Below are positions 32,241 through 42,701 of a DNA stretch of 64,000 nucleotides, in pieces (the first letter of the stretch is position 1; every line of letters starts with the position of its first letter). The DNA comes from Adiantum capillus-veneris (taxonomy: Eukaryota > Streptophyta > Polypodiopsida > Polypodiales > Pteridaceae): positions 75,959,372-76,023,371 of the forward strand of contig CM043953.1 of NCBI GenBank assembly GCA_014529385.2, in the 5' to 3' direction. The notes under the pieces are model-generated. The model was not told where the DNA came from and ran no database searches. It saw only the letters and a program-made list of their open reading frames with translations. A program made the translations under genes and the position numbers.

Positions 32241-33039
32241 ATGAAAGGGATAAAGACTCGTCGACAGCGCGTAGATTTGGCCGAAGCAACCATTGAGGCT
32301 TTCGCAGCTCTCATGGTTGCGGTGACAGAAGCGCCGTGTCTTATCCTTGCCTCTTGGGATGATCCCTTTGAGGTATGGATGGATGCGAGCAATGTCGCCA
32401 TAGGCGCTCTGCTTCAACAACATGGCCGTCCAGATGCATTCCTTAGTCGGAAGCTTGATAGTGTAGAAAAGAACTATTCAGTTTATGATAAAGAACTTTT
32501 GTCTGTCATTCACTCTCTTAAGCATTGGAAGCATTTTCTGTATGGTAAAGAGTTCACAGTTCGCACAAATCACCAAGCCCTCAAGTGGCTCCAACATATG
32601 CCTAGTGCACATTGGAATGATCGCAAAGCACGGTGGTCACAATTTTTTGAGCAATTTGGAGGTTTGAATGAGTATGTGCCTGGAAAACCCAAGCAAGGCT
32701 CAGGAGTCTTATTCACGGCACGCTAACAAGCATCGTCAAGATGTTTTGATCAAGGAAGGGGATTGGGTTTATTTGAGAATCATGAAGCAACGTCTTAAGC
32801 AAGTTGGAAAGAAATGTCCTAAGTTGTCTTTCAAAATGTATCGTCCAATTCATGTCATTAAAAAGATAAATGAGGTTTCTATGAACTTGCAATTGCCTAA
32901 CTCATAATCAATGCACGACGTTTTCCATGTTTCTTGGTTGAAAGTGTTTCAGGGAACAACTGCGAAGGACATTTCCGAAGAAGAGCAGCCCGAGATCATC
33001 GATGAAGCTGAAGTCATGGAGGCGGAGCAAGTGTTGTTG
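32241..33039 (+). pseudogene. Element B part 3: RNase H to start of chromodomain
   Basis: The RNase H reads FEVWMDASNVAIGALLQQHG, KNYSVYDKELLSVIHSLKHW, RTNHQALKWLQHMP (about 32370-32600). At about 32690 the sequence jumps to SRHANKHRQDVLIKEGDWVY, a region after the integrase core, so the integrase HHCC and DDE parts (about 1 kb) are deleted. A GPY-like module (KLSFKMYRPIHVIKKI), a TAA at 32905, and MHDVFHVSWLKVFQG follow, ending IIDEAEVMEAEQVLLHR at the hAT1 insertion. The chromodomain continues at 55370. Confidence 0.87.
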
Positions 33040-33047
33040 CATCGGTT
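33040..33047. repeat. 8-bp TSD CATCGGTT of hAT1 (left copy)
   Basis: CATCGGTT directly precedes the hAT1 terminus and recurs directly after the other end at 55362-55369. Eight bases is the hAT-superfamily TSD length. Confidence 0.93.
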
Positions 33048-33073
33048 CATAGTCACATGGGGACGGAGACGGG
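33048..33073 (+). repeat. hAT1 terminal inverted repeat, left
   Basis: CATAGTCACATGGGGACGG pairs imperfectly with the right end (CATAG, then ACA, then GGGGA-GG). GGGGACG and GGGACGCG words follow to about 33148. Confidence 0.82.
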
Positions 33074-33148
33074 TCTCGAGGACGTGGCGGGTCCCGGGGA
33101 CGGGGACGTGGCAAAACAGGGGACGAGGGACGCGACAGGGGACGCGCT

Positions 33149-33472
33149 TTAAAAAACACTAGTTCTTTGCAAATTTCATAATGAGACAACAGTGAACACT
33201 AAGAGCACAAGATTGCAAAGAAAAAGTGGGTTTTGCAATCATATTACATAATACCAAAATATAACAACAAAGGGCGTGCGGTATCGCGACACGGTACACC
33301 GTTGGTGTGGTGATCAAGGCTCAAGCATCAATCATCCTCGCCAAAGGGCAAAACATAATGATGTACAAGTGAAGAGTGGATAAGTAGAGTTTTAGCATAA
33401 ATGAAAGTCAAAGAGGGAAGGACTCGAGTCAAGAGTCAAGACTAAAGACTCAAGAGGTCTAGACTGGGGATT
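33149..33472. other. hAT1 3' non-coding part
   Basis: No gene is seen. It lies between the left terminus and the end of the transposase frame and is moderately AT-rich. Confidence 0.6.
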
Positions 33473-34042
33473 CTAGACTCTACATGTTGGCCCATGGTGC
33501 CGACTGAATGTCAACTGGCTCTGCATAGTCCATTTGATCCAAAAAATCATCCTTAAGTGGTGTTGTCTCAATCTCTCCCTCTGCATCAATCTGTGTCTCT
33601 GGGATAGGATCATCCTCTGCAAGTGCCCACTCCGCGAAATCATCGCTGCCTCCGAATCTCGGTCCTTTCCTTTGGGTCCGGCACAAGGTGCACAAGGATG
33701 GTTTGCCAACCATTCATCACCTCTTTGTCCTTCCATTGGTTCAATGCTTGGAATTATGTATCCACTACATAAGCAGCTGCATGAAGAGAATGGTAGGCAT
33801 TCCACCTTGACACTCACAATTCTTGGATCTCCTCGCACCTACGTTATCAAGATTCAAAACAAAGTTACAAACTCAAGAGAGTAAACTTGTAAAGCATAGG
33901 GCAAACTTAAAAGTGACTCGTGCGACATGAATACCTATCGGGGTCAGTCACAAGTTTTCAGGAGAGTCAATCATGGTGTCCATGGCCTCATATATCTTGC
34001 CGATGCAAGGTTTCATGGAATCCAACACCCGCAGGAGGTGGA
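33473..34042 (-). pseudogene. hAT1 transposase, C-terminal part
   Basis: In minus sense it continues the transposase with RVLDSMKPCIGKIYEAMD (about 34015-33965), then WNAYHSLHAAAYVVDT (near 33800) and KEVMNGWQTILVHLVPDP (near 33720). These are conserved landmarks of plant DUF659-type hAT proteins (K-P-x-x-G-x-I-Y-E-A-M, R-W-x-x-x-H-x-x-L-H-A-A-A-Y). It then passes into an acidic tail (WALAEDDPIPETQIDAEGEI) ending at 33473. The expected hAT dimerisation domain (CERNWS-type motif) is not found between them, so it is probably deleted. Frame changes are present. Confidence 0.85.
34038..34042. repeat. TSD GTGGA of element G (left copy)
   Basis: GTGGA precedes TGTAACAG at 34043 and follows the other LTR at 40869-40873. 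Confidence 0.93.
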
Positions 34043-34691
34043 TGTAACAGACTTGGACACTCCAAGTCAAGAATCAATCGCGACAGCACCAAATAACCAC
34101 TTCAAAACAATTCGTAGATCACAATAGATTTGCACTGGCCCGGCGGAGTTCCGTGCCTAGAGATATTGGCCCCAAAGACTGGCGCCCCTTTCGGTATTTC
34201 TTTTTGTATTAAATCAATGTCAAAGTACAAAGAGCGGTTAGGGTTTCACTCTCAGACTCTGCGTCCAGATGCTCTGAAAAGTGAGCCCTAATCCGTGTAT
34301 TTAAAGGTTACAAGGGGATGCCCAAAAGCAGAGCCCCAAAAGCTTTCGGTTCAAAAGCAGTTTCTCTCTCTTTCTCAAGAGAGCAAAATAAATAAAGCAA
34401 ATTCTCTCTCTCCCTCTCTCCACTTTCTCTTGCGTAGCAAAAAGTTGCAAGTTGCGTCGCTAGAAAGGGGAAAAGCCACCTCCGTGATTTCCAAAAATCC
34501 GTACACTGCTGCCACGTGGCATGGCCGTCTGCTTTTAGGGTTTCCAGCCATTTAGGGTTTCAGCCAGCAGTTAGGGTTAGGGTTTTCAGAAATTAGGGTT
34601 TTTGGCAGAAATTAGGACTTTGCAGGAAATTAGGGTTTCTGGCAGAAATTAGGGTTTTTGCTGTCGGTAGCCACATCATCACTTTGTGACA
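34043..34691 (-). repeat. Element G 3' LTR
   Basis: In minus sense it starts TGTCACAAAGTGATGTGGCT and ends GTCTGTTACA. The first 170 bp hold about eight AAACCCTA or AAACCCTAA boxes. The shared motif AAATACCGAAAGGGGCGCC lies at about 34180-34202. Confidence 0.94.
34535..34665 (-). promoter_or_regulatory. Telo-box cluster in the G LTR U3
   Basis: In minus sense, repeated AAACCCTAA or AACCCTAACCCTAA words alternate with TTTCTG spacers. A shorter version is in the 5' LTR (40750-40835). Telo boxes are known promoter elements in plant ribosomal-protein and similar genes; a role in element transcription is inferred. Confidence 0.6.
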
Positions 34692-34704
34692 TACCCCTCT
34701 CTTG
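34692..34704 (-). other. Polypurine tract of G
   Basis: Minus-strand CCAAGAGAGGGGTA lies directly before the 3' LTR. Confidence 0.88.
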
Positions 34705-35272
34705 GAAGCATTGTAATCGACCACAATTACGCCTGCAAAACCGACAAAAGCCATAAACCGTCTTAGCAGACACTGACTGTTAGTACCTACGTACTAGGAA
34801 CACACATCTAGCACATGTACCAAATCGACAGTCACATCACACGACATCACAGGACATCACAAGACATTCAACATTCATTCGGATCTTAGACCACGATTTA
34901 TCGGCAACGTAGCTAGCAATCGCATCTAGGTCTAATCAGGACCTCATCGATGTCCGATTGACTAACACCTATTGCAACCATGTCTATTCGAGATCAATTA
35001 GACCAAAATGCTGCAGTCATTTTGTCTATCAGTTCCTGCACTTAAAAGAAGTCAAGAAAAAATCAGTATCATAATCAAGAATTCCATTTCATTAAAGCCA
35101 TACAGTAGAATACTGCCAACTTTCAGTATCCCTGAAGCTCAAAGAGACATCAATGACTCTAGTATCTAAATCAAGGCATCTGTTGACAAAGGAGCGGAGT
35201 GACTCCCCTCTTGTGCATCCCACTGCACCAGATCTCCGGCCAAGCTGAGTTCTGGGTTTCGTTTGGAATAGA
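34705..35272 (-). other. G 3' spacer, non-coding
   Basis: The family spacer, as in A2 and E, with CACATGTACC and GACATCAC words. No gene. Confidence 0.7.
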
Positions 35273-36690
35273 CTATGCTAAACCAAAAGCATTGAGGTAA
35301 AGTTTCACAATCTGAGGAGTATCTGCTAGGTCCTCCTCCTCCATCCACTTCGCATCCAATGCAGGATAGTTCTTGAACTTAACCAAGAACCGCCTTCAGA
35401 CTTTACCTTTATTCTTCGTATCCTTATGTGCCAAAATCTGTTCAGGAACAAGGATCTCCTTGTTTTCTTCCACTTCGGGTTGCTCATCAAGCTCCCCATC
35501 ATCCGACACATCACCCTTAAAAGGTTTCAAGAGACTCACATGGAATGCATTGTGAATCCTCCAAGTATCTGGCAGTTTCAATCGGAAGGAGACATCATTT
35601 ATCTTTTCAGTGATCTGGAAAGGTCCGTAGTATCGCATACTAAGCTTTGGAAAAAGCCTCTCCTTTCCCTTTCTCTTTCTTAGGCGTGCTTTCTCACAAC
35701 GTAAGAGCACGCAATCATCCTCCTTCAATTTCAAGTCGCGATGATAGCGATTCGCTGCTTTTTTCTATCGTTCTCGAGACTTCTGCAAAGTCTCGCGAAC
35801 CTTGGCAAAAGCCGTATCCAAATCTCGCGTATTCATCCGCTTCAAAGATCTTATCTTTCTTGTTTAGGAAGGGTGGAACCTTCACAGCACCTTCAACAAT
35901 CTCAAATGGCGCCTTCCCCGTCAAAGAGTGTATCGTGTTATTGTCGGCAAATTCCACCAAAGGTAAGTACTTTTCCCATTGAGTCTTCTGATTAGAGATA
36001 AAAGACTTCAATAAATCTAGAACCACTGAATTTGCATTCTCAGATTGCCCATCAGTCTGCGGGTGGAACGATGACGAGAACTGCAACCGCGTGGCAATGT
36101 TCTCCCAAATTGCCTTCAAAATAAACTCGTAAATCTAGGGTCTCTGTTGGAGACAATTGTCTCAGGCATGCCATGTAATCTGAAGATGTGGGCCACAAAC
36201 AGTCTCGCTAAGTGATCCGGCTTGACTGTTTTCTTCACTGGAATGAAATGAGCCTGTTTGCTAAATCTGTCAATAACAGTCCAGATACCATCGTGACCAC
36301 TCTGTGTTCTCGGGAGATCAAAAATGAAATCCATTGCAATACTTTCCCAGGGGCGGGTGGGTATCGGTAAAGGCTGTAACAATCCCTATGCTTTATGCCT
36401 GTCAAACTTGACCTTCTTGCATACTAAGCAACTGCGCACAAACTCTTCCACATCCTTTTTGAGTCTCGGCCAAAAGATGTATCTCTCTACCCCCTTCATG
36501 GTGGTAGCAATGCCTCGGTGACCTGTAAAAGGTGGACAGCGGCATTCAGTCATAACCTTTTCCCTCAACGGCTGTGTAACGCACAACATGGTTTTTCTCA
36601 TCAAGTAGCCTTCCCGAATGGAGTATCCTGCTACTGTCTCCCCATCCCGTATCCATGTGAAAATATCTGCAAAATCTGTATGTGGCATAC
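35273..36690 (-). pseudogene. G integrase and chromodomain
   Basis: In minus sense: HHCC domain (ECRCPPFTGHRGIATTMKGV, VRSCLVCKKVKFDRH, 36560-36390), core with MDFIFDLPRTQSGHDG (about 36330), SNRDPRFTSLF (the usual SDRDPR with Asp to Asn, about 36150) and FHPQTDGQSENAN (about 36060-36020), GPY module ([30 protein letters not shown], about 35640-35510), chromodomain ([13 protein letters not shown] then FLVKFKNYPALDAKWMEEE) and stop at 35273. The integrase second acidic residue is altered. Frameshifts lie near 36117, 35840 and 35395. Confidence 0.9.
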
Positions 36691-38130
36691 TAATCGACCC
36701 TATCCTCGAAGCAAGCTCCTATGATGTATCGCGGAAATAGCCAAAACCAACCGCTTCCGAGACAAAGCATCTGCCACCACATTCTTTTGTCCCTGCACAT
36801 GGACAATATGGAAGTGAAACTGTGATAAGATGTTCGCCCACCGCATCTGCTTTTCCGAAAGCTGCTTCAGTGACAAGAAGTAGCGCAAACTCTGATGGTC
36901 TGTAAAGACAATAAAATCCGCTCCGAGTAGGTAATGCCGCCACTGAGTAAGAGCATGGATAACCGCTGCCATCTCCGGCCTAGAGAACAATCGCCTCTCG
37001 TAAGCAATGACATGGCCTTCTTGTATCAAGACCGCACCCAGACTACAACCACAAGCATCACAATATACTTCAAATGACTTCTCCAAGTCCGGCAAAGTCA
37101 AAACTTGTCCTGTAGTCAAATTCTCTTTCAATGTCTGAAAGGCAGTCACCTCTGTGGATCCCCACAAGAAAGGGACTCCTTTCTGTGTTAAGATATGCAA
37201 AGGAGAAGCAACCTCAGCAAACTTTCGTATGAACCACCTGTAGTACAACACAGTCCCAAGAAGCTTCTAACTTCATGGACATTCTTCAAATCGGGCCAAT
37301 CACGTATAGTCTCTATCTTGGTCGGATCCATTTGCACTCCTGCTGCTGAGACAATGTGTCCCAAAAATGTGTATCTCTGGTAGGAAAAATTCACTTTTCT
37401 TTGCATTAATCACTAACTTGTGATCTCGTAATGCCTGAAAGACCTGAAGCAGATGATCTCTATGTTCTGCCTCATTCTTGGAGAAAACAATGATGTTGTC
37501 AAAGAAAGTGCCAACAAATAGCCTGTACTCTCGAAAAATCATGTCCATCATTCGGTTAAATGTCGCAGGAGCATTGGTTAAGCCAAAAGTAGTCCGAAAG
37601 GCTGTCTTGTAGACGTCTCCCGACGCGATTCGGATCTGATGATATCCACTCTTCAGGTCAATCCTGCTAAAAGCACAAGGATCCCTGTAACCTGTCGAGT
37701 ATATCATCGATCCTAGGAATCAGAAATCTGTTCTTGATGGTGACTTTGTTGAGAGCTCTATAATCAATGCACATTCTCCAAGATCCGTCTTCCTTCAAAA
37801 CCAACAACACTGGAGAGCAATACGGTGAAGTACTAGGCTGGACAAGACCCTTTTCCAAGAGGTCTTTCACTTGGTACATAATCTCTTCATTCTGTGCTCA
37901 GCTCACACGATAAGGTAACCGGTTCGGTGGTGTGCTTCCAGGTATCAGATCAATGATATGATCTTCAGGACGAGCAGGTGGTAACTCGCTTGGTAGGCCC
38001 TCTGAGAAGCAATCGATGTGAGAGTGGAGAAAATTTTGGCGTTCTTTATCAAGTTTAGACATATTTGTCCTATCCTTATCGCTCAATTCTTTCATAAAGA
38101 TCGAGTAAACAAACAGACTGGATTTCATTA
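36691..38130 (-). pseudogene. G reverse transcriptase and RNase H
   Basis: RT: ELPPARPEDHIIDLIPGSTP (37980), [12 protein letters not shown] (37780), [14 protein letters not shown] (37660). The TTFGLTNAPATF segment (about 37590) lacks the eight residues (a 24-bp in-frame gap) that other copies carry before LTNAPATF. FFDNIIVFSK (about 37500) shows the second catalytic Asp as Asn. RNase H: EVYCDACGCSLGAVLIQEGH (about 37065), FTDHQSLRYFL (about 36900) and KNVVADALSRK (36780). This copy cannot encode an active polymerase as read. Frames change near 37690 and 37250. Confidence 0.92.
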
Positions 38131-38946
38131 AATTTAAAATGGCCGAAGTCGATACAATAGGGACAGACTCGCCCTTTTAATATCAAGTACAATTGTTCTG
38201 CCCTTTTCTGTAGTCAAAGTCGCTTCTCTCTCCCGATAATCGACCACAGCGTTGTTCTTGTGGTACCAAGGAATCCCTAAGAGAACATCACAACACTCCA
38301 AAGGCATTATGAAGAACTCATGCCCCAAATACCCCTGACAATGCAACCGAAGTTTGCCAATGACAGATGTAATGGCTACGTCCCTGCCGGGTGCCGCTAG
38401 AACTGCCTCTGCAAGTGGTCCCTGACTCCCATCCGATCGGGAGTGATCTCGAGCCGTGCCGCCAATTTCGGTGAAATGAAGTTTGCCTTGGCTCCTCCAT
38501 CAAAGAAGATCGGGGCCTCTTGATCTTTCACTTTGCCCCAAGCTCGGCAAAGTTCTCTGTACTCTCGTCCATGGTGTCGAGATCGGTACCCACACAATCT
38601 GGAACCAGTGCTGTTTTCATCTTGCCTTTCGTCCACGTTCCTCAGCTGCTCTCGAACTCTCAGGCCTGTCGTCGTCCTTATCATTCTGTTCTTTTTGTGC
38701 CTTTTAAGGGCACTTCCCGGAGATATGTCCATGTTCCCCGCATCCAAAGCACTTCCCCTCCTTGATGAATCGAGCTCGCTCCAGAGGAGTAAGCTTGGGT
38801 CGTGCATTCTTTTTCTCTGAGTTGCTCTTTTTCTTTCTACTTTCATTCCCAGAAGTCTCTTCGGCTCGTTGTGTCATGGCCTCATCTATGGGGTAGGTAA
38901 GACTGCCAGAGTGAATGGCAAAGCCCCGCTTCGCATGACTCATCAA
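38131..38946 (-). pseudogene. G zinc knuckle and protease
   Basis: In minus sense a Lys/Arg-rich stretch is followed by CFGCGEHGHISGKC (near 38750-38705), a complete CCHC knuckle. After a frameshift come ELCRAWGKVKDQEAPIFFDG and GAKANFISPKLAARLE (about 38560-38450), the aspartic protease with D-G-G at the active site. DVLLGIPWYHKNNAVVDY (about 38310-38240) is the second protease half. It has the same order as E and C. Confidence 0.88.
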
Positions 38947-40192
38947 CTCCTAAATAGAAGTTGACTTCTGCTCCAAGCAGTGATCTAGGATCTCTATAGG
39001 TAGACCCAAGGTGAACCGCTCAATCTATTCTCTGAACAAGATCTTCTTGAATGAAGAGGCGGGTAGAAAAGAGCTCCAGAATCTCTCACAGTAAGCATTA
39101 ATTGTATCTTTCTTGGTCATCCGAAGATGGTTCCAAGCAGCTCGTATATCTCGTTCATACTCTTGCATCAACCAAGAAGAAATAAAAAGCTTCTTAAATT
39201 TCAGCCATTTAACTGGCGCAGTCTTGTTTAAAAGAAGCGTGGACTACCAAGTGCGAGCATTCCCCTTAAAGTAAGAGGCAGCTCTCCGAATCTTGGAGTG
39301 CTCTGAGTAGCGTCATCCCGTGTAAGCGATGTCAAACTGCTGTATAAAAGACGAAGCCTTCGAAGCATCTGAGTATCCTGAAAATGTATCAAACTTGATC
39401 GAGTGGCCACCTTCCTTAAACTCTCAGACTTTCTTGCTTTTATCTCTGAGAAAGTCAAACTCGTTGGCTTTGTAAAAATTCTTCTTGTTCGCATAAAAGT
39501 TTCCGTCATCGGAATCTGAGCTGTCAGTAGACGAGTCCTCAGTAGAATTGTCAGTCTCTGAGCGAGATTTAGCCTTGCCTTTTTCTTCCCCTTTCCGAAG
39601 CGTTGTTTCTTGCTTTGCTTTTTACCTTTCTGTCTTCTTCGCTCGAATCTGAAGAGCTAGAAGAATTGTCAGAAGAAGAAGAAGAAGAAGAAGAAGAAGA
39701 AGAATTGGGTACTCCTTCAAAGTGAACACGCTTCTTCTGTTTCTTTGCTTTGTCAAATGTCGACTGATGACCCAAATAACCCGAGAAGTCAGTGCTTTTC
39801 TTCTGCTTTTTGCCGTGCTTTTTGGCTCTCTCTTGCGTAGCATAAAGCTAAGCAATCCGTGCATCAAGCACCTCTTGTAATTCCTTCTCTGAATACTGTT
39901 TGTGATCAAAAGGTTTCTTGAGAGCGGGTTTCAGCAGTGGTGTAGCGGTTTTCTGCCACTGCGCATGCACTTCTTGAAAAGAAGTCTCGCTCGTATATTT
40001 TGCCAATTTCGGATCCTTCGCAAAATTGAGCATCATCTTTGTTGTATCGCTGATCAATTGACGACGCTTCATCTCTCTTTGCTCCGCCTGAGTAGGCCAA
40101 GGCGGGCCATACTCTCTGTCGGAATCTTTGTTGTGATCCCTACCCGCATCTCCAGATGCAGAGGGAGTCGACCGATCCTTGCGTGAAGCCAT
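38947..40192 (-). pseudogene. G Gag
   Basis: ATG at 40192 in minus sense (MASRKDRSTPSASGDAGRD), 60 bp after the primer site. The first frame stops at TAG 39848-39850 and reopens in phase (GHQSTFDKAKKQKKRVHFEG), followed by a Ser run encoded by a GAA/TCT-type triplet repeat (39676-39706). A frameshift near 39580 leads to FYANKKNFYKANEFDF (about 39490) and a capsid-like part (WWSTLLLNKTAPVKWLKF, near 39240-39190), then the region up to 38947 with stops. Gag would form the element particle. Confidence 0.85.
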
Positions 40193-40250
40193 AGGTGCTG
40201 CGGAAAAAAAATTTAGGGATAAGATTTCCCGTAGCAGAGAAATCGCCCGT

Positions 40251-40262
40251 GCTCTGATACCA
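40251..40262 (-). other. Primer-binding site of G (initiator-Met tRNA)
   Basis: Minus-strand TGGTATCAGAGC, the exact plant initiator-Met primer-site consensus, 1 base after the LTR end. Confidence 0.95.
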
Positions 40263-40263
40263 C

Positions 40264-40868
40264 TGTAACAGACTTGGACACTCCAAGTCAAGAATCAATC
40301 GCGACAGCACCAAATAACCACTTCAAAACAATTCACAGATCACAATACATTTGCACTGGCCCGGCGGAGTTCTGTGCCTAGAGATATTGGCCCCAAAGAT
40401 TGGCGCCCCTTTCGCTATTTCTTTTTGTATTAAATCGTCAAAGTACAAAGAGCGGTTAGGATTTCACTCTCAGACTCTACGTCTAGATGCTCTAAGAAGT
40501 GAGCCCTAATCCGTGTCTTTAAATGTTACAAGGGATGCCCAAAAGCAGAGCCCCAAAAGCTTTCAGTTCAAAGGCAGTTTCTCTCTCTTTCTCAAGAGTG
40601 TAAAATAAATAAAGCAAATTCTCTCTCTCCCTCTCTCCACTTTCTCTTGCGTAGCAAAAAGCTGCAAGTTGCGTCCCTAGAAAAGGGAAAGCCACCTCCG
40701 TGATTTCCGAAAATCCGTACACTGCTATCACATGGCATGGCCGCCTGCTTTTAGGGTTTCCAGCCATTTTAGGGTTTCAGCCAGCAGTTAGGGTTAGGGT
40801 TTCCAGAAATTAGGGTTTTTGAAAATTAGGGTTTCTGTTGTCGGTAGCCACGTCATCACTTTGTGACA
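40264..40868 (-). repeat. Element G 5' LTR
   Basis: In minus sense TGTCACAAAGTGATGACGTG to GTCTGTTACA. It is about 44 bp shorter than the 3' LTR, mainly through fewer telo-box units near 40800-40840. Confidence 0.94.
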
Positions 40869-40873
40869 GTGGA
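40869..40873. repeat. TSD GTGGA of element G (right copy)
   Basis: Perfect match to 34038-34042. The hAT1 transposase continues to its right. Confidence 0.93.
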
Positions 40874-42118
40874 TGATAGGCTTCACCATTTTGGAGATTG
40901 TCTTTGCTTCCTCCCACCATTCCGGCATGTTGGCCCGTGCTCGGCATGCCACTCCGTTGACACTTTTTGACTCGGGCATTGCCAAGAACTCATCACTAAC
41001 GAAGAGTCCCCTCAATGCCCCACTAGATGAACTCAAGCGATGGAGCATAATGAAGTTGAAGGCGAAGCGAGTCTCTGAGTATTTGAGAAGAGCTAGCTTT
41101 GACCTCTTTGAAAATTCAGCCCTCACTTATTTAGAAAAATCAAGTTTCAACAATCAAAACGAGAATTGGCCTTCCATATTGAAATTAGATTCGAATTGAA
41201 ATCAGATTGGTTAACACTTAATGGTTACCTTTTGATGATTATTGACAAAAGCCACCATTGAATTCGCATGCTCAATGACGAGGGAAATCCATTCCAAAGC
41301 GCCTATATCTTTGAGAAGATTGTTGAGGCAATGAGCCATGCAATATGTGACCATGGTTTTTGGATAAAGGGATTCGATGATGGCTCCTGTGGCACGATTA
41401 TTATTTTCTCCGACTATTATTTTCTCCGTCAGTGACGATGGCAATGACATCATGCTTTCCCACCTTCTCAATGGTAAGCACCCACTCCGATGCAAGTACT
41501 TGCGCACTCTTCCCGGTCCCTGATGCATCATGGGAGTCAATGGAATACATCTTCCCCCGAGAATATGCCACCACGCCATGAATGGACCGGCGACGGGTAT
41601 CACTCCACCCATCCACAATGAGGGATACCCCATTCTTCTTCCATGAAGCCCTTGTGGATGCACATGCCGCCCACCATGATTTTCTCCCTGTCAAGAAGAG
41701 TGGTGCGCAAGCTCTTTGAAGAGGGAGGGATATATCTGGGTCCAAACTCTCCAATCTTCTGTGCCATTTCTTTGAAATATGGAGATCTTTTGTGTCAAAA
41801 GAAAAAAAGTGTACATGAATGATAAACATTGTACAAACTAAAGATTAAAGCTTAAGCCTTATAAGTTAGAGTCTATAGAGCTTACCGTGCTGCATTGAAA
41901 GCAATATGGTCGTGGTAGAAAAATCTTGCTACGGCGACATATACCTCCTCTATCAAGACCGGTTTCCAACTATCTCCAAGAGTTGGTTGCCGCTTGGGTG
42001 GATGAGAATGAGGGAAAGATGACGATGAAGGGTTGGTAGAGAGTGGAGGTGGGCGGTCGCTGTCGGTGCCGTCGTGCCGGTTGATCCACAAAATGATGCC
42101 GAAGAAGGGGATGCCGAT
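40874..42118 (-). pseudogene. hAT1 transposase, central part (DUF659-like)
   Basis: In minus sense: RQPTLGDSWKPVLIEEVY, AVARFFYHDHIAFNAAR (42000-41885), LPLQRACAPLFLTGRKSW (about 41730), WKKNGVSLIVDGWSDTRRRS (about 41640), SIDSHDASGTGKSAQVLASE (about 41540), HDVIAIVTDGENN (41450) and CMAHCLNNLLKDIGALEW (41350), then EAKTISKMVKPIIH up to the G junction. The N-G-C-S-I-M-S-D-G-W-x-D block is the DUF659 signature of plant hAT proteins, whose RNase H-like fold cuts and rejoins DNA. Stops and frameshifts are present near 41880, 41400 and 41210. Confidence 0.9.
42114..42118. repeat. TSD CCGAT of element F (left copy)
   Basis: CCGAT precedes the F 5' LTR and follows the 3' LTR (49986-49990). Confidence 0.93.
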
Positions 42119-42619
42119 TGTAGAAGGCGAAGACAAATTCCAACAAGCGGGAACTATCTCTTGGGAAGCCGAACAGTGGATCAGTCACAAATAATTATCG
42201 CGACAGTTACTACAGTAACTTTTGGAAGGCTATAAATAGGACCCATTACATTGTAATCGGGCTTCTTACTTCTTAGTTCTCTTGGCTTAGCATTTATCTT
42301 TTGGCTTAGCTTTCAAGTGTTTCCGAGCTACAATCTCTTCGCCTTTAACTTCACCTTGTAATCATTACTGTTGTAATTATTTGAGCTTCAACCCGTTACA
42401 CCTTGTACTGGTTGTCCCTGAACTATGAATCTGAAATTGCAAACACTTTTCCAGTTGTCCAATATGTCTCTCATTTCAATATGCTATTTCAGTTCATATA
42501 ACTATTTTAGTCCAGTCTCCGTTCTCTATTCCAGTTTCACTAATTGAACTAACGACTTACCAGTAGCCTTAAATTTTAACACTAGAATCAGCTATCTGAA
42601 AAGATCAGCTCCAATTCCA
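42119..42619 (+). repeat. Element F 5' LTR
   Basis: Starts TGTAGAAGGCGAAGAC and ends CCAATTCCA. It contains a TATA box (TATAAATAGG at 42231). By eye it matches 49482-49985 at well above 90%. Confidence 0.95.
42231..42238 (+). promoter_or_regulatory. TATA box of the F LTR
   Basis: TATAAATA within GGCTATAAATAGGACCC, conserved in the 3' LTR near 49598. Confidence 0.8.
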
Positions 42620-42621
42620 TT

Positions 42622-42636
42622 TTGGCGATCACGGTG
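42622..42636 (+). other. Primer-binding-site candidate of F
   Basis: TGGCGATCACGGTGG lies 2-3 bases after the LTR. It is not the initiator-Met type; the tRNA is not identified. Confidence 0.55.
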
Positions 42637-42701
42637 GTTAGAGCTGTTTGCTCGTTGACCAAAAAACTCTTATCTCCCAGTTAGAATTTTCCGTTGTAGT
42701 G

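Larger units (their letters stand above)
34043..40868 (-). mobile_element. Element G: full-length minus-strand gypsy retrotransposon
   Basis: A complete 6.8 kb element on the minus strand: 5' LTR 40868-40264, initiator-Met primer site, Gag, CCHC, protease, RT, RNase H, integrase, chromodomain, spacer, purine tract and 3' LTR 34691-34043, with perfect TSD GTGGA. It belongs to the same chromodomain family as E, A2 and D. It inserted into the hAT1 transposase. The coding region has several stops and frameshifts and a damaged RT active site. Confidence 0.96.

Noticed and set aside
34540-34670. Interstitial telomere repeat tract
   Set aside because: Units are separated by spacers and recur inside the G LTRs, so they belong to the element and do not mark a telomere fusion.
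41970-42188. Minus-strand frame starting MTDPLFGFPRD and its copy at 49236-49550
   Set aside because: The shared start is F LTR sequence; only the part left of 42118 belongs to hAT1.
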